Shown here one piece after another: positions 1 to 7,847 of a stretch of DNA of 64,000 nucleotides. The stretch is from Maritalea mobilis (lineage in GTDB: Bacteria; Pseudomonadota; Alphaproteobacteria; Rhodobacterales; Rhodobacteraceae), in assembly GCF_019800885.1 (NCBI RefSeq), contig NZ_JAHVKE010000001.1, forward strand, positions 930,001-994,000, read 5' to 3'. The stretch's first letter is position 1. Each line of letters starts with the position of its first letter. The notes beneath the pieces were generated by a model. That model was not told the DNA's origin. It saw only the letters and a list, made by a program, of their open reading frames with translations, and did not search any database. Position numbers and translations under genes: made by a program.

Positions 1-131
1 ACGAGCGCCGCATCTGGACCGATCCCGTCGACCTGCCCCCGCGCCTCTTCCACCGGGTCGTCGCCCTCCCGGTAGAGGCCGAACTTGATGGAACTGGACC
101 CGGCATTGAGCGTCAGGATCGCCCGGCTCAT
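1..131 (-). CDS. ackA: Acetate kinase, 5' end only (gene runs off the window)
   Basis: Only about 43 N-terminal residues are present. They begin MSRAILTLNAGSSSIKFGLY, the ASKHA-kinase phosphate-binding strand-loop typical of acetate kinase (NAGSSS motif). The enzyme interconverts acetyl phosphate plus ADP with acetate plus ATP in the cytoplasm. Its ATG overlaps the stop of the upstream phosphotransacetylase gene in an ATGA arrangement, so the two are almost certainly translated from one mRNA and act consecutively (acetyl-CoA to acetyl phosphate to acetate). The rest of the gene is outside the window. Confidence 0.93.
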   Translation of the reverse strand, partial: MSRAILTLNAGSSSIKFGLYREGDDPVEEARGQVDGIGPDAAL

Positions 132-1513
132 GCCGCATCCCCGGCCTGCGCATGGGCATAAAGCGCCGCCACCGCGCAGGATGCCAGCCGCGCACGGTCG
201 TCATCGGCCCGGCTGGTCAGGATCACCGGAACCTGCGCCCCCATCACGATCCCCGCGGCCTCGGCATGGGCGAGGAAGGTCAACTCCTTCGCGATCATGT
301 TGCCGGATTCGAGGTTCGGCGCGACGAGGATATCGGCCCGCCCGGCGACAAGGCCCGTCAGCCCCTTGGTCCGCGCGGCGCCCAGATCGACGGCATTGTC
401 CATGGCCAGCGGCCCGTCCACTAGGCCGCCGGTGATCTGGCCCCGGTCCGCCATCTTCGACAGGACCGCCGCGTCGATGGTGGACGGGATGGAGGGTGTC
501 ACGGTCTCCACCGCCGACAAGATGCCGACCTTCGGCGTCTCAACCCCGAGCGAACGCGCAAGGTCGATCGCGTTCTGGACGATGGAGACCTTGCAATCGA
601 GGTCGGGCGCGATGTTGATCGCCGCGTCGGTGACGAAAAGGAAATGGTCAAGGCCGGGCACATCCATCACGAAGACGTGGGACAGGCGCCGATTGGTGCG
701 AAGCCCACCCTCTTTCTTGAGGATGGCATGGAGCAACTGATCGGTGTGCAGATGCCCCTTCATCACCGCGCGTGCGCGCCCCTCATGCACGAGCGCGACG
801 GACCGCAGCGCAGCGGCACGGTGATCCGGGATGTCGATGATCTCGACCCCGGCAATGCTGACCCCGGCCTCTTCCGCGGCGGCCTCGATCTTGGGGCGCG
901 CGCCCACGAAAATGGGCGCGATCAGCGTGTGCTCGGCCCCGAGGATCGCACCGGCGACGGCATCCGGCGATTCCGGGCACACGACCACAGTGCTCACGGG
1001 CGGCAGCGGCTCGGCACGGGCCAGCAAACGGTCGAAATTGGCGTGACGCTGCACGGTCAGGCCCGGCACATCGGCCCCGTCAAAGCTTTGGGCGTGATCC
1101 GGGGCGATAACCCGGGCCTCGCCCTTGGCGACCGCGCCCGAAGGCCCTTCGACCAGCGTGCTCAGGCGCACGACCCCGCCTTCGAGTTTCTCGGCCACCC
1201 GCACGGTCACGGTCAGTTCTTCGCCGGCATGCGCGCGGCCGCAGAACTCCGTATCCTGGTGCAAGTACAGCGTCCCCGGCCCCGGCAACTGGTTGCCAAG
1301 CACGCCCGAAATCAGCGCTGCAATCCACGCCGAGGGGGCCACGGCCTCGGGCTTGCCATCGCCATCGCCGTCTTCCTTGGGCAGGTGCATCGGGTTCAGG
1401 TTGCCGCTGGCATGGGCGAAGACATAGAGGTCATCGGCACGGACGAGCCGCTTGATCTGCGCCTCCATTCCGATCTCCAGCTGGTCGTAGGGAATGGCGT
1501 TGAAAATGGTCAT
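128..1513 (-). CDS. pta: Bifunctional MaoC-like hydratase / phosphate acetyltransferase
   Basis: 461 aa. Residues about 1-150 form a hot-dog MaoC-like domain (SGNLNPMH motif); residues about 160-460 are a phosphate acetyl/butyryltransferase domain (acetyl-CoA + Pi to acetyl phosphate + CoA). The frame is open further upstream, but the ATG at 1513 (MTIFNAIPYDQ) is where family similarity starts; the extension would run through an intergenic repeat. Fusion of these two domains is known in Rhodobacterales. The hydratase motif has Asn where active R-hydratases have Asp, so that half may not be catalytic. Downstream ackA overlaps by four bases. In roseobacters this pair often sits beside sulfoacetaldehyde acetyltransferase, which is not visible here. 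Confidence 0.92.
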   Translation of the reverse strand: MTIFNAIPYDQLEIGMEAQIKRLVRADDLYVFAHASGNLNPMHLPKEDGDGDGKPEAVAPSAWIAALISGVLGNQLPGPGTLYLHQDTEFCGRAHAGEELTVTVRVAEKLEGGVVRLSTLVEGPSGAVAKGEARVIAPDHAQSFDGADVPGLTVQRHANFDRLLARAEPLPPVSTVVVCPESPDAVAGAILGAEHTLIAPIFVGARPKIEAAAEEAGVSIAGVEIIDIPDHRAAALRSVALVHEGRARAVMKGHLHTDQLLHAILKKEGGLRTNRRLSHVFVMDVPGLDHFLFVTDAAINIAPDLDCKVSIVQNAIDLARSLGVETPKVGILSAVETVTPSIPSTIDAAVLSKMADRGQITGGLVDGPLAMDNAVDLGAARTKGLTGLVAGRADILVAPNLESGNMIAKELTFLAHAEAAGIVMGAQVPVILTSRADDDRARLASCAVAALYAHAQAGDAA

Positions 1514-1599
1514 CGGCGTCTTTCGTGATGTGGTCCGGTCGGGCGGCAGATTAGGTGCCCATCGTAACACGTCCTTGATATGGGTCAGGTTTTTCCCGC

Positions 1600-1730
1600 G
1601 CGTGGGGGGCAGAAAATTCTGGAATTTTCTGCGGCCTGGGGTAAGCGCCGCTCCGTCGCCAATCTCGGCGGCGCCTTTGGCTGCACGCGGATGCCTCCGG
1701 CGGGCATATTTGCAGGATAAAGATGCAGCC
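1600..1730 (+). repeat. Composite intergenic repeat, copy A
   Basis: The 334-base gap between pta and the nucleoside hydrolase holds a GGGGGC-flanked palindrome (arms CAGAAAATTC at 1610-1619 and GAATTTTCTG at 1622-1631, followed by CGGCCTG), a variable middle part, and the tail CATATTTGCAGGATAAAGAT at 1705-1724. The same order of elements recurs inverted at 4311-4420, and a relative of the tail occurs at 7017-7038. No open frame here looks like a gene. Confidence 0.75.
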
Positions 1731-1847
1731 GGCCTCACCTTTGCGGTCGGGTTGGGAAAAGACACCGATGCCGGGGGCTTCGGTCCGCAAACGTCTTGCA
1801 CCCGGACGGCAGCCGCGCAAGGGTCGCCCGAAAACGAGGATGCAAAC

Positions 1848-2786
1848 ATGACCCGCAAGATCATCATCGACACCGACCCCGGACAGGACGACGCGGTGGC
1901 CATTCTTCTGGCGCTGGCCAGCCCCGAAGAGGTCGATGTCCTGGGCATCACCGCCGTCGCGGGAAACGTGCCGCTGGAGCTGACCGCAAAGAACGTGCGG
2001 ATCGTCTGCGAACTGGCCGGCAAACGCGACGTCAAGGTCTTCGCGGGCTGCGATCGGCCCCTGGGGCGCGACCTTGTTACGGCGGAATATATCCACGGCA
2101 AGACCGGTCTCGATGGCCCGGTTCTGCCGGACCCGACCATGACGCTGCAGGACGGTCACGCGGTCGATTTCATCATCGAGACCTTGCGCACCGAGCCTGA
2201 AGGAAGCGTCACGCTCTGCCCCCTCGGGCCACTGACGAACATCGCGACCGCCTTTCAGAAAGCGCCCGACATCATGCCGCGCGTGGCCGAGATCGTGCTG
2301 ATGGGCGGCGCCTATTTCGAGGTGGGCAACGTCACGCCGGCTGCCGAGTTCAACATTTACGTCGACCCTGAAGCCGCTGAGATCGTGTTCAAATCCGGCG
2401 CGCCAATCACGGTCATGCCGCTCGACGTGACGCACAAGGCGCTGACCACGCGCGCCCGGATCGAGGCGTTCCGCGACCTCGATACGGATGTCGGCCGGGC
2501 CGTGGCGGAATGGACCGACTTCTTCGAGCGGTTCGACATGGAGAAATACGGCTCGGAAGGCGGGCCGCTGCACGACCCCTGCGTGATCGCCTACCTGATC
2601 AAGCCGACCCTCTTCTCGGGGCGGCACGTGAATGTCGAGATCGAGACCGCCTCCGAGCTGACGCGCGGGATGACGGTGGCCGATTGGTGGGGTGTCACGG
2701 ATCGCCCGAAGAACGCGATGTTCATGGGGGATGTGGATGCGGATGGGTTCTTCGACCTGCTGACCGGACGTCTGGCGCGGCTCTGA
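1848..2786 (+). CDS. Inosine-uridine preferring nucleoside hydrolase family protein
   Basis: 312 aa. The N-terminus carries the family's Ca2+-binding signature DTDPGQDDA (residues 8-16), and the body has the GPLTNIA and MGGAY stretches and a late HDP motif (LHDPCVIAYL) typical of ribonucleoside hydrolases. It would hydrolyse the N-glycosidic bond of nucleosides to base plus ribose in purine/pyrimidine salvage. Start chosen at the ATG preceded by an AACGAGG ribosome site; the open frame extends upstream only through the repeat. No signal peptide is seen, so it is cytoplasmic. Exact base preference cannot be read from sequence. It is a single gene followed about 60 bases later by selO on the same strand. 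Confidence 0.9.
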   Translation: MTRKIIIDTDPGQDDAVAILLALASPEEVDVLGITAVAGNVPLELTAKNVRIVCELAGKRDVKVFAGCDRPLGRDLVTAEYIHGKTGLDGPVLPDPTMTLQDGHAVDFIIETLRTEPEGSVTLCPLGPLTNIATAFQKAPDIMPRVAEIVLMGGAYFEVGNVTPAAEFNIYVDPEAAEIVFKSGAPITVMPLDVTHKALTTRARIEAFRDLDTDVGRAVAEWTDFFERFDMEKYGSEGGPLHDPCVIAYLIKPTLFSGRHVNVEIETASELTRGMTVADWWGVTDRPKNAMFMGDVDADGFFDLLTGRLARL

Positions 2787-2845
2787 CGGGGTGGCGGCGC
2801 GGGCCCGGCGCACCTAGGTTTGGTGGGACAGACACAGGACGCGCC

Positions 2846-4288
2846 ATGACCCTCCAAGCCCGCTTCGACAATTCCTACGCCCGCCTGCCCGACCGGTTCT
2901 TCACGCGGCAACGCCCCGAGCCGGTCGAGGCCCCCCGCCTGATCGCGGTCAACCGCCCGCTGGCCGAGCAGTTGGGCCTGACCTTGCCGCAAAGCGACGC
3001 CGAGATCGCCGACGTCTTTTCCGGAAACACCCTGCCCGACGCCGCCGAGCCCCTGGCCCAGGTCTATGCCGGGCACCAGTTCGGGGGCTGGGTGCCGCAA
3101 CTGGGCGACGGTCGCGCGATCCTGATGGGCGAGGTCGTGGCCCCGGACGGCGCCCGCTTCGACCTGCAACTGAAGGGCGCGGGCCGCACCCCCTACAGCC
3201 GCATGGGCGATGGCCGCGCCTGGCTAGGGCCGGTCCTGCGCGAATACATCGTGTCCGAGGCCATGGCAGCACTCGGCATTCCCACGACCCGCGCGCTCGC
3301 CGCCACCGCCACCGGCGAGGATGTCCTGCGCGAAGCCGTGATGCCTGGCGCGATCCTGACGCGCGTCGCCTCAAGCCATATCCGCGTCGGGACCTTCCAG
3401 TATTTCGCCGCACGACAGGATATCGAGGCGCTTTCTGCCCTCACAGCGCACGTAATCGCGCGCCACTACCCTCAGGCCGAGGGGCCCGAGGGGCTGCTGG
3501 ACGCCGTGATCGGCGCGCAGGCTGAACTCGTGGCCCGCTGGATGGGCGTCGGCTTCATTCACGGCGTCATGAACACCGACAACATGAGCATCGCCGGAGA
3601 GACGATCGATTACGGCCCCTGTGCCTTCATGGATGCCTACCACCCGCAAACCGTGTTTTCCTCGATCGACCAGTACGGGCGCTACGCCTACAGCAACCAG
3701 CCGCAGATCGCGGTCTGGAACCTCGCGCAACTGGCCACGGCCCTTCTCCCGCTGATGCCGGACCGGGATGCCGCGATCGAGCGTTTCACCGAGATGGTGA
3801 ACGGCTTTTCCGAGCGGTTCGACACGGCATGGCACGCGGTGTTACGGGCCAAGCTGGGCCTCGCCAAGGGGGAGGCCGACGACCTGCCCCTCGCCTTCGA
3901 CCTGCTGGAGTTGATGGCGAAACAGGAGGCGGATTTCACCATCACGTTCCGAACGCTCTCCGGCCCGACGCCGGAGGCGATGGCCCAAGGCTTCCGAGCC
4001 CCGGACGCCGTCAAACCATGGCTCGACCGCTGGCGCGCCCGCCTTAGCCGGGAAACGCGGCCCGAGGAGGCCCGCATCGCGGCCATGCAAGCGACCAACC
4101 CGGGCCTGATCCCGCGCAATCACCGCGTCGAACAGGCGATCAGCGCGGCCTTGCAGGGCGATCTCGCGCCGTTCCATCGGCTGACCTCCGCCCTGTCGAC
4201 ACCCTTCACCCCGAGCGAGGCGGAGGCCGACCTTGCCCTGCCCCCGTCCGAGATCGAGCGCGTCACGCGCACCTTCTGCGGCACGTAG
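2846..4288 (+). CDS. selO: Protein adenylyltransferase SelO (YdiU/UPF0061 family)
   Basis: 480 aa, normal length for the family. SelO is a pseudokinase-fold enzyme that binds ATP in a flipped orientation and transfers AMP to Ser/Thr/Tyr of target proteins in redox stress. Visible features are the LQLKGAGRTPYSR nucleotide-binding stretch, the HGVMNTDNMS loop and DYGP metal-binding segment, and the C-terminal TFCGT, where Cys replaces the selenocysteine of animal SelO. The start ATG at 2846 follows a GGAC-type weak ribosome site; a longer upstream frame overlaps the nucleoside hydrolase gene and is not family-like. It may share a transcript with the preceding gene. Confidence 0.95.
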   Translation: MTLQARFDNSYARLPDRFFTRQRPEPVEAPRLIAVNRPLAEQLGLTLPQSDAEIADVFSGNTLPDAAEPLAQVYAGHQFGGWVPQLGDGRAILMGEVVAPDGARFDLQLKGAGRTPYSRMGDGRAWLGPVLREYIVSEAMAALGIPTTRALAATATGEDVLREAVMPGAILTRVASSHIRVGTFQYFAARQDIEALSALTAHVIARHYPQAEGPEGLLDAVIGAQAELVARWMGVGFIHGVMNTDNMSIAGETIDYGPCAFMDAYHPQTVFSSIDQYGRYAYSNQPQIAVWNLAQLATALLPLMPDRDAAIERFTEMVNGFSERFDTAWHAVLRAKLGLAKGEADDLPLAFDLLELMAKQEADFTITFRTLSGPTPEAMAQGFRAPDAVKPWLDRWRARLSRETRPEEARIAAMQATNPGLIPRNHRVEQAISAALQGDLAPFHRLTSALSTPFTPSEAEADLALPPSEIERVTRTFCGT

Positions 4289-4310
4289 GCCGCCCAGGCA
4301 AACAGCTCCG

Positions 4311-4420
4311 ATCTTTATCCTGCAAATATGCCTGCCGACGGCGTCACCGATGCCCATCCGTTCGGGCGCCTGGCGCCACCTCGGCCGCAGGCCGCAGAAA
4401 ATTTCCGAATTTTCTGCCCC
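4311..4420 (-). repeat. Composite intergenic repeat, copy B (inverted relative to copy A)
   Basis: Read on the minus strand it matches copy A: GGGGGCAGAAAATT-centre-AATTTTCTGCGGCCTG (palindrome at 4395-4416), a variable middle, then GGCATATTTGCAGGATAAAGAT (4311-4332). It lies between the convergent 3' ends of selO and the DMT transporter gene. The palindrome has no T-tract, so it is not a standard terminator, though it may act as an RNA stem. Confidence 0.72.
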
Positions 4421-4446
4421 CGGCGACGACGCAGTCGGCGCAACCC

Positions 4447-5343
4447 CTACCTGGCTGTGCGCGGTGGCCGGTTGACCAGGATGAGGCCCGCCGAGACCAG
4501 AACCAGGGCCACGCCGATTTCCCACCCTACCGCTTCGTCCAGCAGCGCCCAGCCGAGCGCCACGCCGAAGATCGGCGACAGGAACGAGAACGCCGCGACC
4601 GAGGCCGCCGGGAAGATCGACAACAGCCACAGCCAGAACAAAAACCCCGCCGACACGATCACCACCACCTGAAAGGCGAGACCGGCCCAATGGATCGCCT
4701 GCGGATCGCGCAAGAGCGGGCCGTAAAGCGGGGCGAGCGCCAGCAGGATCGGGGCGGAGACGGTCAACTGCCACAGCAGCTGCATCTCGGGCCGCACCTC
4801 CTTGAGCTTGGTCGCACGGGCGCAGAGCGCAATCCCGGCCCACCCCATCGCGGCGGCCAGCGCCAGCAGATCGCCCAGAAGCGACGCCTCCCCGTCCCCG
4901 CCGCCGCGGCTGACGATGGCCACGCTAACGCCGAGGAAGGCCAGCGCCAGACCGGCGGATTTCATCATGGTCAGCCGCTCGCCCTCGATCAGGACATGTC
5001 CGGCCAGGGCCAGCCAGATCGGCATCGTGTAGAAAATGACCGAGACGCGCGTCACCGTCGTGTAGTCGAGCGCAAGGAACAGGCAGATGAACTCCACCGC
5101 GAAAAGCGTGCCGATCAACAGCCCCGCGGGCACCGTCCCGGGCGCGATCCGCGCCGACAGGCCCCGCGCCCTGATCCAGAGATAGATACACAGCGCTCCG
5201 AAAAGCGATCGCAGCCCCGCGAAGAAGATCGGCTGCAGTCCGTCATTCGTGACCTTGATGACGACCTGGTTGAAGGCCAGGAGCACTGCGAACCCTGTCA
5301 GGGAAACCGCCCCGAAGGCGTCGATGCGCGATTTGCGGGGCAT
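4447..5343 (-). CDS. EamA/DMT-superfamily transporter (drug/metabolite exporter type)
   Basis: 298 aa with about ten hydrophobic segments arranged as two repeated EamA units, the usual size for a 10-TMS DMT permease of the inner membrane. The first unit has the AFNQVVIKV and RSLFGAL segments common in EamA proteins. Such carriers usually export amino acids or small metabolites; the substrate cannot be inferred. The start ATG (MPRKSRIDAFG) is preferred over an upstream in-frame start, since residues before it are not membrane-like. The gene is convergent with selO and divergent from the DUF533 gene. Confidence 0.88.
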   Translation of the reverse strand: MPRKSRIDAFGAVSLTGFAVLLAFNQVVIKVTNDGLQPIFFAGLRSLFGALCIYLWIRARGLSARIAPGTVPAGLLIGTLFAVEFICLFLALDYTTVTRVSVIFYTMPIWLALAGHVLIEGERLTMMKSAGLALAFLGVSVAIVSRGGGDGEASLLGDLLALAAAMGWAGIALCARATKLKEVRPEMQLLWQLTVSAPILLALAPLYGPLLRDPQAIHWAGLAFQVVVIVSAGFLFWLWLLSIFPAASVAAFSFLSPIFGVALGWALLDEAVGWEIGVALVLVSAGLILVNRPPRTAR

Positions 5344-5520
5344 GGGGGCCTCTCGATCCTGAAGGTGCCCTGACCTGCGCCCGGGACGACCGCCTGTCAA
5401 GGCGATCCGCCCGTTCCTTCCGGCCCGTTGCACCCTGCGCCGTTGGTTTCCCCTTGGTCAATCGACACAACGGGTGCCATGCTCCAACCACCTTATTCAT
5501 TCTGGCGGGGAGATTTTTCG

Positions 5521-6420
5521 ATGAGCTTATTGCGAACATTGGCCTCGGTTGCCGTGGGCGTCGCCGCGGCGCGAGGCGCTGGCGCGCTGATGAACCGCGC
5601 CGACCGGGATCGCGACGACGAGCAAGAGGGCCTGCTCGACAGCATGCGCCGCTACGACCGGGACGACACCGGCGGTTTGGGCGAGCTTCTGGGCGGCGGG
5701 TCGCGCCGCGATGGCGGGCTTGGCGGGCTGATGGACCAACTGGGCGGCTCCGGCGCGCTTGGGGGGCTTGGCGGCCTCGCCGGCGGTCTTCTGACCGGCG
5801 GCGCGGCGGGCGGCACACTTGGGAGCCTTTTGGGCGGCGGGCGCGAGCGCGGGCGCGAGAATGCCTTCGGACGGCGCCTGAACGAGTCGCTGCGCACCGG
5901 GCGCGAACCTTCCGACCCGCCGACCGAGGCGGAAGAAGAAATGGCCGCGCTGATGATCCGCGCCATGATCATGGCCGCCAAGGCCGATGGGCGGATCGAC
6001 GGGGCGGAACGAGAACGCCTCTTGTCACGCCTCGGCGACCTCGACCGGCAGGAGCGGCGCTTCGTCGAGGAAGAACTTGATCGGCGTATCGACATCCGCG
6101 ATTTCGCCCGCGACGTGCCCAACCACCCCGGCCTGCGCGCCCAGGTCTTCGCCGCCGCGATGAGCGCGATCGATCTCGACAGCATGGCCGAGCGCCGCTT
6201 TGCCGAAGAACTGGCCGAGGAACTGGGCGTGGACCAGAAGGCGCGCGGCACGGTCGGCAAGCGCATGGCGCGCGACTACGGCAGTGAGACATGGGGAAAG
6301 GCGGGCCCGCCCCCCGTGCGTGACAGCTATGCCAAGGGACCGGCCACGCGCGGCGGACCGGTCCATGGCAAGACCATGCAGGGGACGCCGGGACAGGGAC
6401 GGCCCTATCGCAAGGGCTGA
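5521..6420 (+). CDS. Tellurite-resistance TerB-like / DUF533 protein
   Basis: 299 aa. An N-terminal segment with a short hydrophobic stretch (ASVAVGVAAARGAGAL) is followed by a glycine/leucine-rich low-complexity region (about residues 55-115), then an alpha-helical TerB/DUF533 domain (about 140-260) with the MIRAMIMAAKADGRIDGAERERL signature, whose acidic positions resemble the metal-binding TerB fold. The C-terminal 40 residues are Gly/Pro/Lys-rich and probably disordered. E. coli YebE is a family member; its function is unknown. The start ATG follows GGGGAGATTTTTCG. It stands alone in its own promoter region. Confidence 0.85.
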   Translation: MSLLRTLASVAVGVAAARGAGALMNRADRDRDDEQEGLLDSMRRYDRDDTGGLGELLGGGSRRDGGLGGLMDQLGGSGALGGLGGLAGGLLTGGAAGGTLGSLLGGGRERGRENAFGRRLNESLRTGREPSDPPTEAEEEMAALMIRAMIMAAKADGRIDGAERERLLSRLGDLDRQERRFVEEELDRRIDIRDFARDVPNHPGLRAQVFAAAMSAIDLDSMAERRFAEELAEELGVDQKARGTVGKRMARDYGSETWGKAGPPPVRDSYAKGPATRGGPVHGKTMQGTPGQGRPYRKG

Positions 6421-6512
6421 CGCCCCGCGCGGGGTTCCCTCCCACGGCCAAATCCCATAATCCTTTGCGCCGCCCGGATCCGGTTCCGGGCGGCGGACGA
6501 GACACGGGGCCG

Positions 6513-6926
6513 ATGACCGATACGATCGAAGCGCGCTGCGAGGCCAAGGGCCTGCGCATGACCGAGCAACGCCGCGTGATCGCGCAGGTGCTGGAGTCGT
6601 CCTCGGACCACCCCGATGTCGAGGAGCTTTATGCCCGGGCCACGGCCCGCGACCCGCGCATCTCGATCGCCACGGTCTACCGCACGGTCAAGCTGTTCGA
6701 GGAATCGGGCATCATCGACCGGCTGGAATTCGGCGACGGCCGCGCCCGCTACGAGGATGCCGAGCGCGACCACCATGACCACCTGATCGACATGAATTCC
6801 GGCGAGGTGATCGAGTTCGTGGACCCCGAGATCGAGGCGCTTCAGGAAAAGATCGCGGAGAAGCTGGGGTACCGGCTCAAGGGCCACAAACTCGAGCTTT
6901 ACGGCGTGCCGATCAAGAAGCGCTGA
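6513..6926 (+). CDS. Fur-family transcriptional regulator, Mur/Fur-like
   Basis: 137 aa. N-terminal winged helix (RMTEQRRVIAQVL; RISIATVYRTVKLF) and C-terminal dimerisation/metal domain with the HHDHLID motif and the C-terminal HKLELYGVP. It lacks the CxxC zinc-binding pairs of E. coli Fur, which is the pattern of alphaproteobacterial Fur/Mur (manganese-responsive regulators of mntH or sitABCD). Start ATG at 6513 is preferred to an upstream frame, as MTDTIEARCEAKGLRMT is the usual N-terminus. No metal transport gene adjoins it. Whether it senses Mn2+ or Fe2+ cannot be settled from sequence. Confidence 0.92.
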   Translation: MTDTIEARCEAKGLRMTEQRRVIAQVLESSSDHPDVEELYARATARDPRISIATVYRTVKLFEESGIIDRLEFGDGRARYEDAERDHHDHLIDMNSGEVIEFVDPEIEALQEKIAEKLGYRLKGHKLELYGVPIKKR

Positions 6927-6929
6927 GGG

Positions 6930-7038
6930 GTTGCGCCGGGCCTCCGGCCCGCCGCCCCGCGCGGGCTTCGCCCGCGTTGGGGGCTCTGCCCCCGCCGCCT
7001 TCGGCGGCTCCCCCGGCATATTTTTCGGGATAAAGATG
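6930..7038 (+). repeat. Tandem hairpin array with the CATATTTTTC...GGATAAAGATG tail (repeat copy C)
   Basis: Four consecutive GC-rich stem-loops with TTC, TCC or TCT loops: 6937-6951 (CGGGCC/GGCCCG), 6960-6976 (CGCGGGC/GCCCGCG), 6979-6993 (GGGGGC/GCCCCC) and 6994-7008 (GCCGCC/GGCGGC), followed at 7017-7038 by a tail resembling that of copies A and B. It follows the fur-like gene and could end or protect its transcript, although no T-run follows the stems directly. Confidence 0.7.
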
Positions 7039-7139
7039 GGGTGACGTTGCGGTTTTGCGCTGCGGTCAAGCAAATCTTGAGACAGGTCAAGTCGGCATGG
7101 CACAGTGCATGCGATGTCTGGCCCCACAGGAGCCGCCCC

Positions 7140-7847
7140 ATGCCCGAGACGGTTTTTCGCACCGAAGCGATCACCAAGAGCTATGATACCGGCGAGGTGA
7201 AGGTACACGCGCTTGCGGGCGTGGACCTGGAACTCTTCGCGGGAGAGTTGGCGGTTCTGCTGGGGCCGTCCGGGTCGGGGAAATCCACGCTTCTGAATAT
7301 CCTTGGCGGGCTGGATCACGCGAGTTCCGGCCGGGTCTGGTTCCGCGATCTGGAATTGACCGACCTGGGCGATCGGGCGCTGACCCGCTACCGGCGCGAT
7401 CACGTGGGCTTTGTCTTTCAGTTCTACAATCTCGTGCCCTCGCTGAGCGCGCGAGAGAACGTGCAACTTGTCACCGACGTTGCGCCGAACCCGATGCCGG
7501 CGGCCGAGGCGCTGGACCTTGTCGGCCTCGGGCATCGGCTGGACCATTTCCCGGCCGAGATGTCGGGCGGCGAACAGCAGCGCGTCGCGATAGCCCGTGC
7601 CATCGCCAAGCGGCCCGAGGTGCTGCTCTGCGATGAGCCGACCGGCGCGCTGGACAGCAAGACCGGGGTGCAGGTGCTGGAGGTGCTCAAGACCATCAAC
7701 GACCAATTCGGCACCTCGACCGTGGTCATCACCCATAACGCGATGATCCGGAAGATGGCGCATCGGGTGATCCGCTTTGCCGATGGCAAGATCGCCGGGC
7801 TGGAGGTGAACGAGACCCGTCTCGCCCCGCACGAGATCGCGTGGTGA
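7140..7847 (+). CDS. ABC transporter ATP-binding protein (LolD/MacB family)
   Basis: 235 aa. Complete nucleotide-binding domain: Walker [10 protein letters not shown] (about residues 42-50), Q-loop, signature [16 protein letters not shown], Walker [13 protein letters not shown] and switch His in VVITHNA. The [13 protein letters not shown] form is typical of MacB/LolD-type ATPases that drive FtsX-fold permeases. It is the first gene of a three-gene operon with the permease (GTGA overlap) and an HlyD-like adaptor. The ATG at 7140 is used because the earlier in-frame start gives residues with no family match. Substrate unknown; no outer-membrane TolC homologue is in the window. Confidence 0.93.
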   Translation: MPETVFRTEAITKSYDTGEVKVHALAGVDLELFAGELAVLLGPSGSGKSTLLNILGGLDHASSGRVWFRDLELTDLGDRALTRYRRDHVGFVFQFYNLVPSLSARENVQLVTDVAPNPMPAAEALDLVGLGHRLDHFPAEMSGGEQQRVAIARAIAKRPEVLLCDEPTGALDSKTGVQVLEVLKTINDQFGTSTVVITHNAMIRKMAHRVIRFADGKIAGLEVNETRLAPHEIAW

